A stretch of DNA of 64,000 nt from Bacillus sp. CH140a_4T (GCF_008923725.1 NZ_WBPF01000016.1:558001-622000); one strand, 5' to 3'; positions 25,252 through 35,097 are shown, numbered from the stretch's first letter. Notes: generated by a model not told the origin, from the sequence alone. A program made the numbers and translations.

Positions 25252-26346
25252 ATGTTTACAAGTCGTGTAATAGATATATTACAAATTAAGTATCCAATCA
25301 TTCAAGCAGGTATGGCGGGTGCGATTACGACGCCAGAACTTGTTGCAGCTGTAAGTAATAGCGGTGGGTTAGGAACGCTTGGAGCAGGCTATATGAGCGC
25401 TGAACAAATTCGTGAAGCGATTTATAAAATAAGGGAACGAACAGATAAGCCTTTCGGTGTTAATTTACTGTTAACGAAAGAGATACAGATAGAAGAAGAG
25501 AAGATAAACTTGGCAAAGGGATTACTTAGCGGAGTGAATAGAGAATTCGGCATAGAGGAAGAAGAGCAGTTAAAGCTTCCGAAAAGTTATAAAGAACAAT
25601 TACAAGTGTTAGTAGAAGAAAACGTGCCAGTTGTTAGCTTTGCATTTCAAACGTTAGAAAAAGAAGAAATAGATGACTTAAAAAGAAGGGGAATAAAAGT
25701 CATCGGAACAGCTACTCATGTGAGAGAGGCGAAAGTGCTTGCTGAATTAGGAGTAGACATTATTGTCGGTCAAGGTAGCGAGGCAGGAGGGCATAGAGGG
25801 ACATTTATCGGAAAAGAACAGGACGCTATGATTGGGACGTTCGCATTAATTCCGCAGTTAGTAGCAGCAGTCCCGCATATCCCAATTGTTGCAGCAGGTG
25901 GTGTAATGAACGGACAAGGGCTTGTTGCGGCATTTACACTGGGGGCAGAAGCTGTTCAAATGGGATCAGCCTTTTTAACGAGTGAAGAAAGTATTACGCA
26001 TGATGTGTATAAAGAAGCAGTGTTACATAGTACAGATACGAGTACAACTGTGACTCGTGCGTTTTCAGGGAAATATGCACGGGGCATTCGTAATGAATTT
26101 ATAAAGAGACATGAAGGGAAAGAAGAAGGGCTTCCGATGTATCCAGTGCAAAATGTATTAACCTCTAAAATACGCCAAGAAGCAGCAAAACAAAATAAAG
26201 GAGAATATATGTCGCTTTGGGCGGGACAAGCGTCATCATTAGCACGAATAGAATCAGCTCAGCATGTAGTGGAGCGAGTGATGGAAGAAGCAGATAACGT
26301 AATCGAACAATTGCAAAATGTATATAAAAAAAGACCACTTGAATAA
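25252..26346 (+). CDS. nitronate monooxygenase / FabK-like flavoprotein
   Basis: This is an FMN-dependent TIM-barrel protein of the 2-nitropropane dioxygenase family, about 364 residues. Motifs: PIIQAGMAGAITTPELVAAV, SNSGGLGTLGAGYMS, GQGSEAGGHRG (the catalytic-region His) and VAAGGVMNGQGLVAAF. These distinguish it from true FabK only weakly; detoxification of nitronates is the default reading. Two starts are possible: ATG 25249/25252 after AGGAGGAG, and TTG 25210, also with AGGAGGGG upstream, adding 14 residues. I favour 25252 on family length. Confidence 0.85.
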   Translation: MFTSRVIDILQIKYPIIQAGMAGAITTPELVAAVSNSGGLGTLGAGYMSAEQIREAIYKIRERTDKPFGVNLLLTKEIQIEEEKINLAKGLLSGVNREFGIEEEEQLKLPKSYKEQLQVLVEENVPVVSFAFQTLEKEEIDDLKRRGIKVIGTATHVREAKVLAELGVDIIVGQGSEAGGHRGTFIGKEQDAMIGTFALIPQLVAAVPHIPIVAAGGVMNGQGLVAAFTLGAEAVQMGSAFLTSEESITHDVYKEAVLHSTDTSTTVTRAFSGKYARGIRNEFIKRHEGKEEGLPMYPVQNVLTSKIRQEAAKQNKGEYMSLWAGQASSLARIESAQHVVERVMEEADNVIEQLQNVYKKRPLE

Positions 26347-26361
26347 TTCAAGCGGTCTTTT
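26329..26361. terminator. terminator between convergent genes
   Basis: AAAAGACCACTTGAA (26329-26343) pairs with TTCAAGCGGTCTTTT (26347-26361) with one mismatch. It overlaps the stop of the flavoprotein gene and lies just past the stop of dltD. Confidence 0.75.
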
Positions 26362-26363
26362 CA

Positions 26364-27539
26364 TTAGTTTGCTTTATAAAATTGTTGGATGGCCTCATCG
26401 ATATAAACCCAGCCTTTCCAACCTAAGTGCATATGATCTTTTAAGAAGTATTTATCATACTCATGATTTGAGAAGTCGGCAATTGGATAGCCAGCTTTCT
26501 CAATTTGCTCATGAACTTTCTTATAGTACAATTCGCGGCGTTCTTTCGGGAAGCCAGCGTAATCGTACCAAGGACCTTTTACAGGAACAGAAATGAAGAG
26601 TGGTTTTGCACCAGATTGTTTTAATAAATCAAGTACAATTTGTAAATCTTCATATTCTGGCGATTGATCATAAGCATCATTTTTTAAGTAGCCTTCACGT
26701 TGCTTTAATTTCTTCTTGATTTTGCTGTTGAAGTAACCATCTTCGATACCATATTCATTAGATCCAGATTCTGCTGCACCTGTTTGATCTGCATGTTTAC
26801 GAGTTTCATCCCAGTTCATTTGTTTTAATGAAGGGTCAAGTTTTTCTTTATGCGGTTTAATATCAAACATTGCTGTAAATAAATCTTTGCGATCTAAAAT
26901 GTTACGATAAATATAAGCGAAAGGTTTAGCAGCAAGTGCTTTTACTTTATGCTTTGTATCATCGTAAACGATACCTTCAAGCGAAATTTTAAGTAAAGTT
27001 TCTTTCTTAACAATCTCAAAGTTTAATAAACGCTTTGCAATTTGCTTTTTCATTTCAGGTTTTACATCATCGTTGAAAATGAAGTGGTAACCTTGTTGTT
27101 TTGAAAAGTTAGGTGCAAAGTGTGTCTCATCAATACCTTGTGGCACAAACCATTGCGGGGAAAGAACGAATACCATTTTCTTATCCTTCAATTGATCCAT
27201 TGTAGATGCAAAGTTTAATACATGTACAAGGTCTTGTGTTCCACCGCGTCCAAGTAGGAATGGTGTGAATCCTTCAGGCTTTACTTTGAAATAATTTGAT
27301 GGATGGTAAGCATCCATACGTGCGAATTCCGATGAACCATACATCGGAAGGTATTTTGAGTCTGCTAACATCTTTTGCTGTAAAATCATACTTTGAATCT
27401 TTTCTTCTTTTAAAGAAGTGGCAGCTTGTTCTACTTTTTCATCACTTAAAAGTGGAAGTAGGAAGCGCGTTGGAATAAGTAAGAATACAGCAAAAAGGGC
27501 CAATGCTAAAAGCATCGGACCAAATTTTGCTTTGTTCAT
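26364..27539 (-). CDS. dltD: D-alanine transfer protein DltD
   Basis: This 391-residue protein has an N-terminal membrane anchor ([20 protein letters not shown]) and an extracytoplasmic SGNH-like domain: the Ser motif [11 protein letters not shown] near 65-75 and the Asp/His pair in [13 protein letters not shown] near the C-terminus. DltD completes transfer of D-alanine to lipoteichoic and wall teichoic acids. It overlaps dltC by 4 bp and is the last gene of dltXABCD. Confidence 0.95.
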
Positions 27540-27775
27540 CGGATTTCTTCCAACTTCTTAATAACCATGTTTGGAGTAGCCCACTCGTCACGGTCAAAAT
27601 CAGAAATAGAAACTTCAATATCTAAACGCTCTTGGAATTCAACTAATAAAGATACTACAGCGAAAGAATCAAGAATACCTTCTTCAAATAATTGAACATC
27701 TAAGTTTTCTTTCACAATATCGTTTTCACATACTTCTTCTAAAATATCTAATACTTGCTCTTTGAATTCTGCCAT
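27536..27775 (-). CDS. dltC: D-alanyl carrier protein DltC
   Basis: This 79-residue acyl-carrier-like protein has the phosphopantetheine serine in [15 protein letters not shown] (about residue 36). DltA loads it with D-alanine, and it delivers the residue to the membrane via DltB. RBS AAGGAGAT lies upstream of the ATG at 27775. A 69-bp gap with a hairpin separates it from dltB. Confidence 0.95.
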
Positions 27776-27812
27776 TTTTAAAATCTCCTTTATATCCGAA
27801 ATATATTATATG

Positions 27813-27844
27813 TGCAACTTCTTACTAGTTATAAGAAGGGTGCA
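27813..27844 (-). other. intercistronic hairpin between dltB and dltC
   Basis: CTTCTTA (27818-27824) pairs with TAAGAAG (27832-27838), extended by TGCA/TGCA flanks (27813-27816, 27841-27844) across a small internal loop. No T-run follows on the transcribed strand. It may be a processing or stability element adjusting the carrier protein level. Confidence 0.4.
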
Positions 27845-29011
27845 TTAAAAGTATCTGTTAAGGTGTCCAGAGAAAATTAGGAAACCGAAACATACAACGT
27901 GGAACGTAATTACAATCGCAAGGACGTGTGTAAATTTATTGTTTGGCCAAAACTTATGCTTCTTGTTTTTTCGTTCGAAAATGTCGAATAAAATGAACAG
28001 CGCGGCATGATATAGACCATAAATAATGTATTGATACACATGCTCACCAGTAATATGCCAAATTCCCATGATGAAAAAGTTTAAAAATGCACCGATATAC
28101 GAAATTGTGTAACGGTTTTTAATTAACTTTTTCTTCGTTGCAAAAAAGACGAAACGCATGTAAATAAAATCACGGAACCAGAATGATAAACTCATGTGCC
28201 AGCGGTTCCAGAAATCTTTAATGTTACGACTAATGAATGGTTTATTAAAGTTTTCTGGCGTTTTAATACCCATCATATAACTTACACCAATTACAAATGA
28301 GCTATAACCAGCAAAGTCGAAGAATAAATATAAGCTATAGCTATACATATATATCATATTAGATAGGATTGTATCTTGCTGAGCAAATGCCGGATCCATA
28401 AAATATTGTTTTATTAAGTAAGCGATAATAAATTTATACAAGAAACCTTGGAAAATACGGTTTAATCCTGTATATAGTAAATTTTGATATTCCTCAGCGC
28501 TAGGTGGCTTTTGAATATCTTTTTGGAATCTACGATAACGATCGATAGGTCCCGTTGAAATAGCTGGGAAGAATAAAACAAATTCCCAAAAATTAAAGAA
28601 GGAAAGTTCTTTAATTAAGCCATCACGAACTTCAAATACCATTTGCACTGCTCTAAATGTTACATAGGACATTCCTAAAAAGACAACAAATTTTAGTTCA
28701 GGAACAAATGGTGCGACTTTCGCCAAAATAAGTGGCAAAATCGATAAAATAACAGCTATACAAAACGTGAATGTACTATTCTTTTGTTTTCTTAATAATA
28801 AATAGCCTTTAATCAGGGCATATTGCCAAATAATAAATGCGGCTAACATAATTGCTTGCTTCGGTTTATCCGAGAAGATAATAGCAAGCATGACTAATGT
28901 TAATACGGCATTATATTTACGCAACATTTTACCTTTTAATCCAGCTATGATAGTAGGTATTAATAAAATGCCCACTATAGCGAAAAAATAAAATGATCCA
29001 TATGCGGTCAT
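27845..29011 (-). CDS. dltB: D-alanine O-acyltransferase DltB (MBOAT)
   Basis: This 388-residue polytopic protein has about eleven membrane segments. MBOAT features are the conserved central region [20 protein letters not shown] and the catalytic histidine in [10 protein letters not shown] (about 330-339). It moves D-alanine from DltC across the membrane for DltD. The start at 29011 overlaps dltA by 4 bp. Confidence 0.95.
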   Translation of the reverse strand: MTAYGSFYFFAIVGILLIPTIIAGLKGKMLRKYNAVLTLVMLAIIFSDKPKQAIMLAAFIIWQYALIKGYLLLRKQKNSTFTFCIAVILSILPLILAKVAPFVPELKFVVFLGMSYVTFRAVQMVFEVRDGLIKELSFFNFWEFVLFFPAISTGPIDRYRRFQKDIQKPPSAEEYQNLLYTGLNRIFQGFLYKFIIAYLIKQYFMDPAFAQQDTILSNMIYMYSYSLYLFFDFAGYSSFVIGVSYMMGIKTPENFNKPFISRNIKDFWNRWHMSLSFWFRDFIYMRFVFFATKKKLIKNRYTISYIGAFLNFFIMGIWHITGEHVYQYIIYGLYHAALFILFDIFERKNKKHKFWPNNKFTHVLAIVITFHVVCFGFLIFSGHLNRYF

Positions 29012-30522
29012 GCTGTAACCTCACTCAATAATTTTTTGCGATCTACCTTTCCATTTGGTGTCATTGGAATAGAAGATTGATACATGAATTTACGTGGAAT
29101 CATGTAGTTTGGTAATCGCTCATTGAGTTCTTTTTTGATTGCAGATGTTAATTTGAATTCTTTTTCAAATGAATGTTCGCCAGGAACAACAACCGCTAAT
29201 AAATAATCGTATTTCTCACCTTTTTTAATTGGAACGATAACTGCTCCTTCTACGTAAGAACACGCACGAAGGTGATGCTCAATTTCTTCTAATTCCATTC
29301 GATAACCATGCAGCTTAATTTGGAAATCAAGACGACCATTATAGAATAGAAGACCATTTTCAACATAGCCAGCATCGCCTGTTTTATAGGCGCGCTCACC
29401 GTCAATCATAGTAAATGCTTTTTCTGTTAATTCAGGGCTTCCTAAATATCCAACGCTTACGCTTGGACCGACAATTACGATTTCACCTTTTTCACCATCA
29501 GGTGCAATTGTGCCATCTTCTTTCATAATAAGAAGGCGGCAGTCTGATTTACAGTAGCCAACTGGAAGTGATTTGTATTGATCAAGCACTTCTGTTGTAA
29601 CGTGAATACCTGTTACAGCGACAGTAGCTTCTGTTGGACCGTACGTATTCATAATTGTTGCTTTCGGGAAACGCTCAATTAATTTTCTAGCTACTTCATT
29701 TGGTAATACTTCACCGCAGAATAAGAATGTTTTCATGTTCGGTAGCATACTCTCAGAGAAAGATGCTTCCATTAAACACATCTCTGCGAAAGAGGGTGTT
29801 GAAGTCCATACTTGTATATCCGATTGCTCTAAAGAAGCAAACAAGTCTTTTGGACGTGCAATCATATCTTTATCGATTGCCCAAAGTGTACTACCTGTTA
29901 CTAATGATGGGTAAATATCCATGACAGATAAATCGAATGAGAAAGGTGCTTGGTTTAAGAATACTTGCCCTGTTTGTAAGTTGAAATCTTCTACAGCCCA
30001 TTTTGTAAAGCTTACAAGGCAGTTATAAGTAATCTGAACCCCTTTCGGATTACCTGTGCTTCCTGATGTGTAAATAATGTAGAAGTTCTCATCACCTTTT
30101 ACCGCATGTTCAGGATTTGGAGTGTTCCCTTTATGAGTAAAGAAAATATCTTTTAAGTTGTCTTCACTTACAATGCGAACTGGTAAATCAGTTACAGTTA
30201 CTTCTGCTGCTGATAAAAGTAGTTTCGCACCAGAATTTTCAGCGATACGTTGTACACGATCAGCTGGGATAGATAAATCTACAGGAATATAAGCATGTCC
30301 AGCTTTTACACAACCTAAAAAGTTAATAATCATTTCAGGTTGCATATGGCCATACACCATAATTGGTGAACGATCATCTGGATACGCAGAAGAAATCCAA
30401 TGTGCTAACGCATCAGAATCTTCCTTTAATTGTTTGTACGTAATTTTCGCATCTCGCCAAACAAAAGCAGTTTGATCAGGCGTTTCAATAGCCCACTTTT
30501 CAATTTGTTCTAATAACTTCAT
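29008..30522 (-). CDS. dltA: D-alanine--D-alanyl carrier protein ligase DltA
   Basis: This 504-residue adenylate-forming enzyme has the AMP-binding core [18 protein letters not shown] (about 150-167), [23 protein letters not shown], the [13 protein letters not shown] hinge, and the C-terminal lysine in [12 protein letters not shown]. It activates D-alanine and loads DltC. RBS GGTGGGAACG lies upstream of the ATG at 30522. It is the second cistron, directly after dltX. Confidence 0.96.
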   Translation of the reverse strand: MKLLEQIEKWAIETPDQTAFVWRDAKITYKQLKEDSDALAHWISSAYPDDRSPIMVYGHMQPEMIINFLGCVKAGHAYIPVDLSIPADRVQRIAENSGAKLLLSAAEVTVTDLPVRIVSEDNLKDIFFTHKGNTPNPEHAVKGDENFYIIYTSGSTGNPKGVQITYNCLVSFTKWAVEDFNLQTGQVFLNQAPFSFDLSVMDIYPSLVTGSTLWAIDKDMIARPKDLFASLEQSDIQVWTSTPSFAEMCLMEASFSESMLPNMKTFLFCGEVLPNEVARKLIERFPKATIMNTYGPTEATVAVTGIHVTTEVLDQYKSLPVGYCKSDCRLLIMKEDGTIAPDGEKGEIVIVGPSVSVGYLGSPELTEKAFTMIDGERAYKTGDAGYVENGLLFYNGRLDFQIKLHGYRMELEEIEHHLRACSYVEGAVIVPIKKGEKYDYLLAVVVPGEHSFEKEFKLTSAIKKELNERLPNYMIPRKFMYQSSIPMTPNGKVDRKKLLSEVTA

Positions 30523-30534
30523 AACGTTCCCACC

Positions 30535-30681
30535 CTAGAATTCATTGTAAATAAATGTACTTGTGTTTGTATCATGGAATCCATACAACCAAAGTAATGC
30601 AAATAAAATTGCAAGGTAATAAACCGTCTTTGCAACCCATTGTGTGAGTGGTCGAGACCATATCTCTTTTAATCTTTCCAT
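30535..30681 (-). CDS. dltX: teichoic acid D-Ala incorporation-associated protein DltX
   Basis: This 48-residue single-pass protein starts MERLKEIWSRPLTQWVAKTV, continues through one hydrophobic helix (YYLAILFALLWLYGF) and ends in the C-terminal motif TSTFIYNEF typical of DltX. The ATG at 30681 has GAGAGGGA upstream; the longer frame to 30726 lacks an RBS. DltX is required for D-alanylation in other Bacilli. It is the first gene of the operon. Confidence 0.9.
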   Translation of the reverse strand: MERLKEIWSRPLTQWVAKTVYYLAILFALLWLYGFHDTNTSTFIYNEF

Positions 30682-30753
30682 GTCTTTCCCTCTCTTAATG
30701 AAATAATAGCTCTTTGTAGGTATCATGTCCTACATTATTGTGAAAAAAACAAA

Positions 30754-30782
30754 ATTCCACATTTTAGGTAAAAATAAGTCAA
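30754..30782 (-). promoter_or_regulatory. putative dlt operon promoter
   Basis: On the minus strand TTGACT (30782-30777) is followed after 17 nt by TGGAAT (30759-30754). The -35 is good and the -10 moderate, about 75 bp upstream of dltX. The remaining bases to 31017 carry no gene. Confidence 0.45.
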
Positions 30783-31017
30783 AAGGCTCTTTTCTGATAT
30801 TAGCACTAAATACTAAAAAAGAAAATCCCTAACTTAGCAATTATATTACATTCAGCATCAATTTGTAATGGGTTTGATATGTAAATAGGAAGTGGATTGT
30901 GTGAATGTATAAAAGTGATCTGGGAGAATGGATAGGAATGTAATATTTGTTTGAATTTTTGAGTTTTTCATAGTTAATGTATGCATTGCTAAAGTTTCAT
31001 AAAAGGAGGCATTCCTG

Positions 31018-32187
31018 ATGAAGAGCATGTGGAAGGATCTTATTTCAGAAGAAAACATTATGAAATGGAGACGGTATTTTCATAAACATCCGGAATTATC
31101 ATTTCATGAAAAAGAAACTTCGCAATTTATATATGATACGTTATGCTCATTTTCTTCTTTTGAAGTAACGAGACCGACGAAGTATAGTGTACTAGCAATT
31201 AAAAGAGGAACGGAACAAGGGAAAGTAGTTGCGATTCGGGCTGATATAGATGCTTTGCCAATTCAAGAGGAGACAAGGAAATCTTATACATCTGTGAATA
31301 AGGGAGTGATGCATGCATGTGGGCATGATGCTCACGCAGCTATTTTGTTAAGTACAGCAGAGGTGCTATCACATATAAAGGAAGATTTTGCAGGTGAGAT
31401 TCGTCTATTTTTTCAGCACGCAGAAGAGGTATATCCCGGCGGCGGACAAGAAATGGTTGAGGCAGGCGTGATGGACGGTGTTGATTATGTAATAGGTTTA
31501 CATGTTATGTCAGGACTTGAGAGCGGGAAAATCGGAATTGCTTATGGGCCGATGATGGCGGCACCAGACGTATTTACAGTTGAAATTCAAGGGAAAGGAG
31601 GGCATGCAGCGAGGCCAGAAGAAACGATAGATCCTATTGCTATCGGAGCGCAGATTATTACAAATCTACAACATATCGTATCACGAAATACAAGTGCTTT
31701 CATGCAAAGAGTCGTTTCAGTTACACAGTTTCATGGGGGGATGGCTGATAATATCATTCCTAGCACAGCAACTTTAATGGGAACTGTGCGCTCTTTTAAT
31801 CAAGCGTTAAGGATAGAAGCAGAAGAGAAAATTGAGAAAATCGTGAAAGGAATTACAAAGGCACATGGAGGAAAGTATACATATACGTATCGATACGGAT
31901 ATGATCCGGTTATTAATGATGAATATATTACGAAAGTAGTAGAAGAAAGTGCACTACATTTGTTTGGGAATGAGCGTGTTGTGAAGCTTGAACCTTCTAT
32001 GGGAGGAGAAGATTTTTCAGCATATTTAAGAAAGGCACCAGGTTGCTTCATTAAATTGGGGACGGGGAATGAAAAGGTAGATACTTGCTATCCGCATCAT
32101 CATCCAAAATTTGATGTAGATGAATCAGCTTTAATTTATGGAGTGGAATTATTTCTAGAGACAGCGATAAGACTACTAAAATCATAG
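31018..32187 (+). CDS. M20 family metallopeptidase (N-acyl amino acid amidohydrolase type)
   Basis: This 389-residue protein has M20D motifs: WRRYFHKHPELSFHEKET, RADIDALPIQEET, MHACGHDAHAAIL (metal ligands), FFQHAEEVYPGGGQ, and the late MGGEDFSAYL and YPHHHPKFDVDE. The subfamily hydrolyses N-acetyl/N-acyl amino acids or amide conjugates. RBS AGGAGG lies 8 nt before the ATG at 31018. Monocistronic with its own terminator; the physiological substrate is unknown. Confidence 0.9.
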   Translation: MKSMWKDLISEENIMKWRRYFHKHPELSFHEKETSQFIYDTLCSFSSFEVTRPTKYSVLAIKRGTEQGKVVAIRADIDALPIQEETRKSYTSVNKGVMHACGHDAHAAILLSTAEVLSHIKEDFAGEIRLFFQHAEEVYPGGGQEMVEAGVMDGVDYVIGLHVMSGLESGKIGIAYGPMMAAPDVFTVEIQGKGGHAARPEETIDPIAIGAQIITNLQHIVSRNTSAFMQRVVSVTQFHGGMADNIIPSTATLMGTVRSFNQALRIEAEEKIEKIVKGITKAHGGKYTYTYRYGYDPVINDEYITKVVEESALHLFGNERVVKLEPSMGGEDFSAYLRKAPGCFIKLGTGNEKVDTCYPHHHPKFDVDESALIYGVELFLETAIRLLKS

Positions 32188-32204
32188 AAAAGTATAAAAA
32201 AAAG

Positions 32205-32232
32205 GCAACTGCGCTCTATCGCAGTTGCTTTT
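32205..32232 (+). terminator. intrinsic terminator after the M20 gene
   Basis: GCAACTGCG (32205-32213) pairs perfectly with CGCAGTTGC (32220-32228) and is followed by TTTT. Confidence 0.85.
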
Positions 32233-32338
32233 ATTTCTTTCCGTCAGAGAGGGCTGAGAAAGAACTATGCTCATTTATAGTATATGAATAGCTAACGGAC
32301 AAGCTTGTACATTTTAATCATTTTTTAAAAAATAGTTG

Positions 32339-32368
32339 TTGACAGTGATAATCAATGTCAATTAATCT
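32339..32368 (+). promoter_or_regulatory. putative promoter of the flavodoxin transcript
   Basis: TTGACA (32339-32344)-N18-TAATCT (32363-32368) lies immediately upstream of the Fur box, which would sit at the transcription start. Confidence 0.5.
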
Positions 32369-32381
32369 AAATGTAGTTGAA

Positions 32382-32400
32382 ATTGATAATTATTATCAAT
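32382..32400 (+). promoter_or_regulatory. Fur box
   Basis: ATTGATAAT-T-ATTATCAAT is a perfect 9-1-9 palindrome matching the Bacillus Fur core TGATAATNATTATCA. It predicts iron-dependent repression of the genes downstream. A partial second element (GTGATAATCAATGTC) lies at 32346-32360. Confidence 0.88.
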
Positions 32401-32590
32401 GGGATGGATGCGACATGTTAATGAGAAAAAATTTCACCTTCTGCGGAGGGGATTAAAAGATAAAAATAAAGATGTTGATCAGCATATGGAATGGCAACGA
32501 AATGTAATTCGTTCTGAATATGTAGATGAGAAGAGTACACTTCCAACAGAAAAAGAGATACAAGGTAAAAGGAGAGATTCAGTTGAGTAA
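32399..32590 (+). CDS. small Fur-controlled hypothetical protein (63 aa), possible
   Basis: The frame runs from ATG 32399 (alternative ATG 32408) to TAA at 32590, overlapping the TTG start of the flavodoxin gene by 8 bp, which suggests translational coupling. The product is charged (KDKNKDVDQHMEWQRNVIRS) with no membrane segment. The RBS is weak and the first ATG overlaps the Fur box, so the start is uncertain. Small iron-sparing proteins are common next to Fur boxes in Bacillus, but I do not recognise this one. Confidence 0.5.
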   Translation: MGWMRHVNEKKFHLLRRGLKDKNKDVDQHMEWQRNVIRSEYVDEKSTLPTEKEIQGKRRDSVE

Positions 32591-33029
32591 GTTAGTAATG
32601 ATTTTTGCAAGTATGAGTGGAAATACAGAGGAAATGGCTGATCATATTGCGGGTGCAATTCGTGAAACAGAAAATGAAATTGAAGTTATCGATATTATGG
32701 ACTCACCAAAAGCTTCTATACTAGAACAGTATGATGGAATTATTTTAGGTGCTTACACTTGGGGAGATGGTGACCTTCCTGATGATTTTTTAGATTTTTA
32801 TGACGCAATGGATTCTATTGATTTAAATGGGAAAAAGGCCGCAGTATTCGGATCATGTGATTCAGCTTATCCGAAATACGGCGTGGCGGTTGACATTTTA
32901 ATAGAAAAGCTACAAGAGCGCGGAGCTGCAGTTGTGTTAGAAGGACTAAAAGTAGAATTAACGCCAGAAGATGAAGATGTAGAAAAATGTTTACAGTTTG
33001 GAGCTGAATTCGTGAAACACCTTTCTTAA
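32583..33029 (+). CDS. flavodoxin
   Basis: This 148-residue short-chain flavodoxin has the FMN phosphate loop ASMSGNTEEMA at residues 8-18, the aromatic loop GAYTWGDGDLPDD and the GSCDSAYPKYG loop. The start is TTG at 32583, 6 nt after AAGGAGAG; the ATG at 32526 belongs to an over-extended frame. The Fur box upstream indicates it replaces ferredoxin under iron limitation, which is inferred from site and family. Confidence 0.92.
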   Translation: MSKLVMIFASMSGNTEEMADHIAGAIRETENEIEVIDIMDSPKASILEQYDGIILGAYTWGDGDLPDDFLDFYDAMDSIDLNGKKAAVFGSCDSAYPKYGVAVDILIEKLQERGAAVVLEGLKVELTPEDEDVEKCLQFGAEFVKHLS

Positions 33030-33053
33030 TGGCAGAAGGGAGATGAAGAGCAA

Positions 33054-33827
33054 GTGCACGAGAAAATCGCAATCAAAACGATGACCGATTATCATTTGTA
33101 TGATTTTATGCGTTGTCCGCACAAATTTTATTTTCGTCATATAAAAAGAAGAGAACCTTCTTCATTTGAGTGGCAACAAATCGCACAAATGATTGTGAAT
33201 CGAATTATTAACGAATATTACACACTACCTGCGGGCCAACAAACGAAAATCGTACTTTTAATATTAATAGAAAAGTATTGGAAAAAAGTAAGGATTAATA
33301 TGTTTGCTTCAAAGACGGAGTATTATATTGTGTTAGCAAAGCTAACAGATCACTTATTACAGTTTGTTGAAAGAGATGATAGTCAGACACCGCCGTTATT
33401 TTTATATGAAAAATTTCAAACATATATGGAAGAGCTAGGTGTCCACATGTCATTGACATTAGAAGTTGGTGAGTGGAGTACTGAGTCGTTTGTAATTAAA
33501 AAGTATGTTGTCGATGCGGATGAGGAAATGCTTGCTCTTTGTCAAAAGTTAATGACAGTATTTAGTTATAAAGCTTTCGGCATTCTTCCTGGAAAAATTG
33601 AAGTTATTAATTTAATAGAAGGAACTAAGTACGAGTACATTCCGAAACAGGAAGATATTATAACTGGGATGGCTGATTTATCTAGAATGAAAGAAATGTT
33701 ACAACAACCTGAGCATTATACAGAGCGTCATTTTCGTTCTGAGTGTATAAGTTGTGCGTTTCGTAGTGAATGCCAAAGGGAAGAAGCAAAGAAAGAAGCG
33801 AAACAGAAGAAAAATATCGTACATTAA
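33054..33827 (+). CDS. PD-(D/E)XK-like protein with Cas4/AddB-type iron-sulfur cysteines
   Basis: This 257-residue protein begins at GTG 33054. YDFMRCPHKFYFRHIKRRE (about 16-34) is the typical N-terminal helix with the first cluster cysteine of AddB/Cas4/PDDEXK_1 proteins. The C-terminus supplies CISCAFRSEC (Cx2Cx5C), completing a possible 4Fe-4S site. The central nuclease core is weak: no clear Asp and Glu-x-Lys pair is visible (segments ... GKIEVINLIEGTKYEY). It may be a catalytically degenerate DNA-binding or repair factor. It is not part of any CRISPR or addAB locus. Confidence 0.65.
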   Translation: MHEKIAIKTMTDYHLYDFMRCPHKFYFRHIKRREPSSFEWQQIAQMIVNRIINEYYTLPAGQQTKIVLLILIEKYWKKVRINMFASKTEYYIVLAKLTDHLLQFVERDDSQTPPLFLYEKFQTYMEELGVHMSLTLEVGEWSTESFVIKKYVVDADEEMLALCQKLMTVFSYKAFGILPGKIEVINLIEGTKYEYIPKQEDIITGMADLSRMKEMLQQPEHYTERHFRSECISCAFRSECQREEAKKEAKQKKNIVH

Positions 33828-33854
33828 AGGATACAAGTTTGTATCCTTTTTTGT
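33827..33854 (+). terminator. intrinsic terminator
   Basis: AAAGGATACAA pairs with TTGTATCCTTT (33840-33850), followed by Ts, after the Cas4-like gene. Confidence 0.8.
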
Positions 33855-33925
33855 TATTGACATGAAAAGCTTTTCATCATTTACCGTATATTTGTAGCAG
33901 ATTTTAATAAAGGGAGGAATAATCA

Positions 33926-34087
33926 ATGAAGGATGAAACGAAAGTATTTCAATGGTTAAAAGAACAGAATGCTCCTTTTGGAATTCAACTGCAAATTTTA
34001 CAAGCATTTCAACTGTATCAAGTCATTGTTGAAATGGATAAAAAGTTAATGATGTATGAGGAGAGAGAGTATAGGGAGAGAATGTAA
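33926..34087 (+). CDS. small hypothetical protein (53 aa)
   Basis: The ATG at 33926 follows AGGGAGG. The product begins MKDETKVFQWLKEQNAPFGI, continues with an amphipathic stretch (LQILQAFQLYQVIVEMDKKL) and ends MMYEEREYRERM. It is probably an all-helical soluble protein. It is convergent with the phosphotransferase, with only 2 bp between stop codons. The family is not recognised; the RBS and coding-like composition support it. Confidence 0.6.
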   Translation: MKDETKVFQWLKEQNAPFGIQLQILQAFQLYQVIVEMDKKLMMYEEREYRERM

Positions 34088-34089
34088 TC

Positions 34090-34992
34090 TCATCCCTGTA
34101 GTATTACTTTCAATTGTCCTGTACCCGCTAGGAATGCAAGTTCATTCTTTGTTTCAAAGCTATAAATAATATTATGTAGTAAAGGACTGTACTGATAAAA
34201 ACTTGTGATGCGGTGAATGAGTAGTGGATCATCGTGTGAAATAAGCGTACTGTATTGTTCATATACAGATGTAGTAAATTCACGTCCGAAATCATAATAT
34301 AGCCCAGCAAAATCAAAAGCAGGATCGCCAATTTGAGCATCACCAAAATCGATAATCCCTGAAATGTTTTTGTTCTGCTTATTAAATAAAATGTGATGAT
34401 GTGTAAAATCAGCGTGAATAATTGTATTTTGAAAATTGGTTGTATCGATAAAAGTAAAGAAATTTTCGAATAAACGATTTAAAGATGATTTCTGTAACGA
34501 AGTAAGACTATTAGTAACATACTGATTTAACTTAGTTTGTAGCTCTTTCCAGTAGGTAAGTGTTTTTTCAACAGGGAATCCTAACGCTTTCACACGTTTT
34601 AAAGGAATACTATGTAGAGCCGCAAGGAAGGTGGCTAATTGTGTAATAAGTGCTTTCCGTTCTTGTTTTTCTAGTGTAGTAACTATTTCTGTTTTTAACG
34701 GTTCACCATGAATGAGAGTATAGTAACTGCAAAGTGGAATAGTATCAGTATCCTTTTTATAGAATAGGTGGTACTTTGGAACCTCAATTTCACGTAGTGA
34801 ATAAGAGAGAAGTGTGCATAGTTCTTTTTCTAACGGAATGCGCATTGCATATTCCTGTTTTCTAGGGAAACGAAACAGTAGCTCATCATTTACGATAACC
34901 GCTACATTATCCCACCCTTCTTCATTTTGTCTATAGGAATGTATAGAAAGATTAGGCAAGGCTTCTTTTATATATTGATTGTAAGAGTCCAT
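34090..34992 (-). CDS. aminoglycoside phosphotransferase (APH) family protein
   Basis: This 300-residue kinase-like protein has the APH catalytic loop IIHADFTHHHILFN (HxDxxxxN pattern) and the metal-binding motif SGIIDFGDAQIGDPAFDFAGLY. N-terminal ATP-lobe features include ELLFRFPRKQEYAMRI. Many chromosomal Bacillus members phosphorylate unknown small molecules or macrolides/aminoglycosides, and resistance cannot be inferred. RBS weak; ATG at 34992. Confidence 0.85.
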   Translation of the reverse strand: MDSYNQYIKEALPNLSIHSYRQNEEGWDNVAVIVNDELLFRFPRKQEYAMRIPLEKELCTLLSYSLREIEVPKYHLFYKKDTDTIPLCSYYTLIHGEPLKTEIVTTLEKQERKALITQLATFLAALHSIPLKRVKALGFPVEKTLTYWKELQTKLNQYVTNSLTSLQKSSLNRLFENFFTFIDTTNFQNTIIHADFTHHHILFNKQNKNISGIIDFGDAQIGDPAFDFAGLYYDFGREFTTSVYEQYSTLISHDDPLLIHRITSFYQYSPLLHNIIYSFETKNELAFLAGTGQLKVILQG

Positions 34993-35097
34993 AATTGTTC
35001 CTCGTTTCTAAGTTAACTTATTCTAGTTTATGATATCAGAATTTTCTTTCTATATGTTAAAATATAACTATCATTATGAAGAGGGAGCGGGATTGTT

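Noticed and set aside
30858-31058. 66-codon minus ORF upstream of the M20 gene
   Set aside because: It covers the M20 RBS and promoter region on the opposite strand with no RBS of its own.
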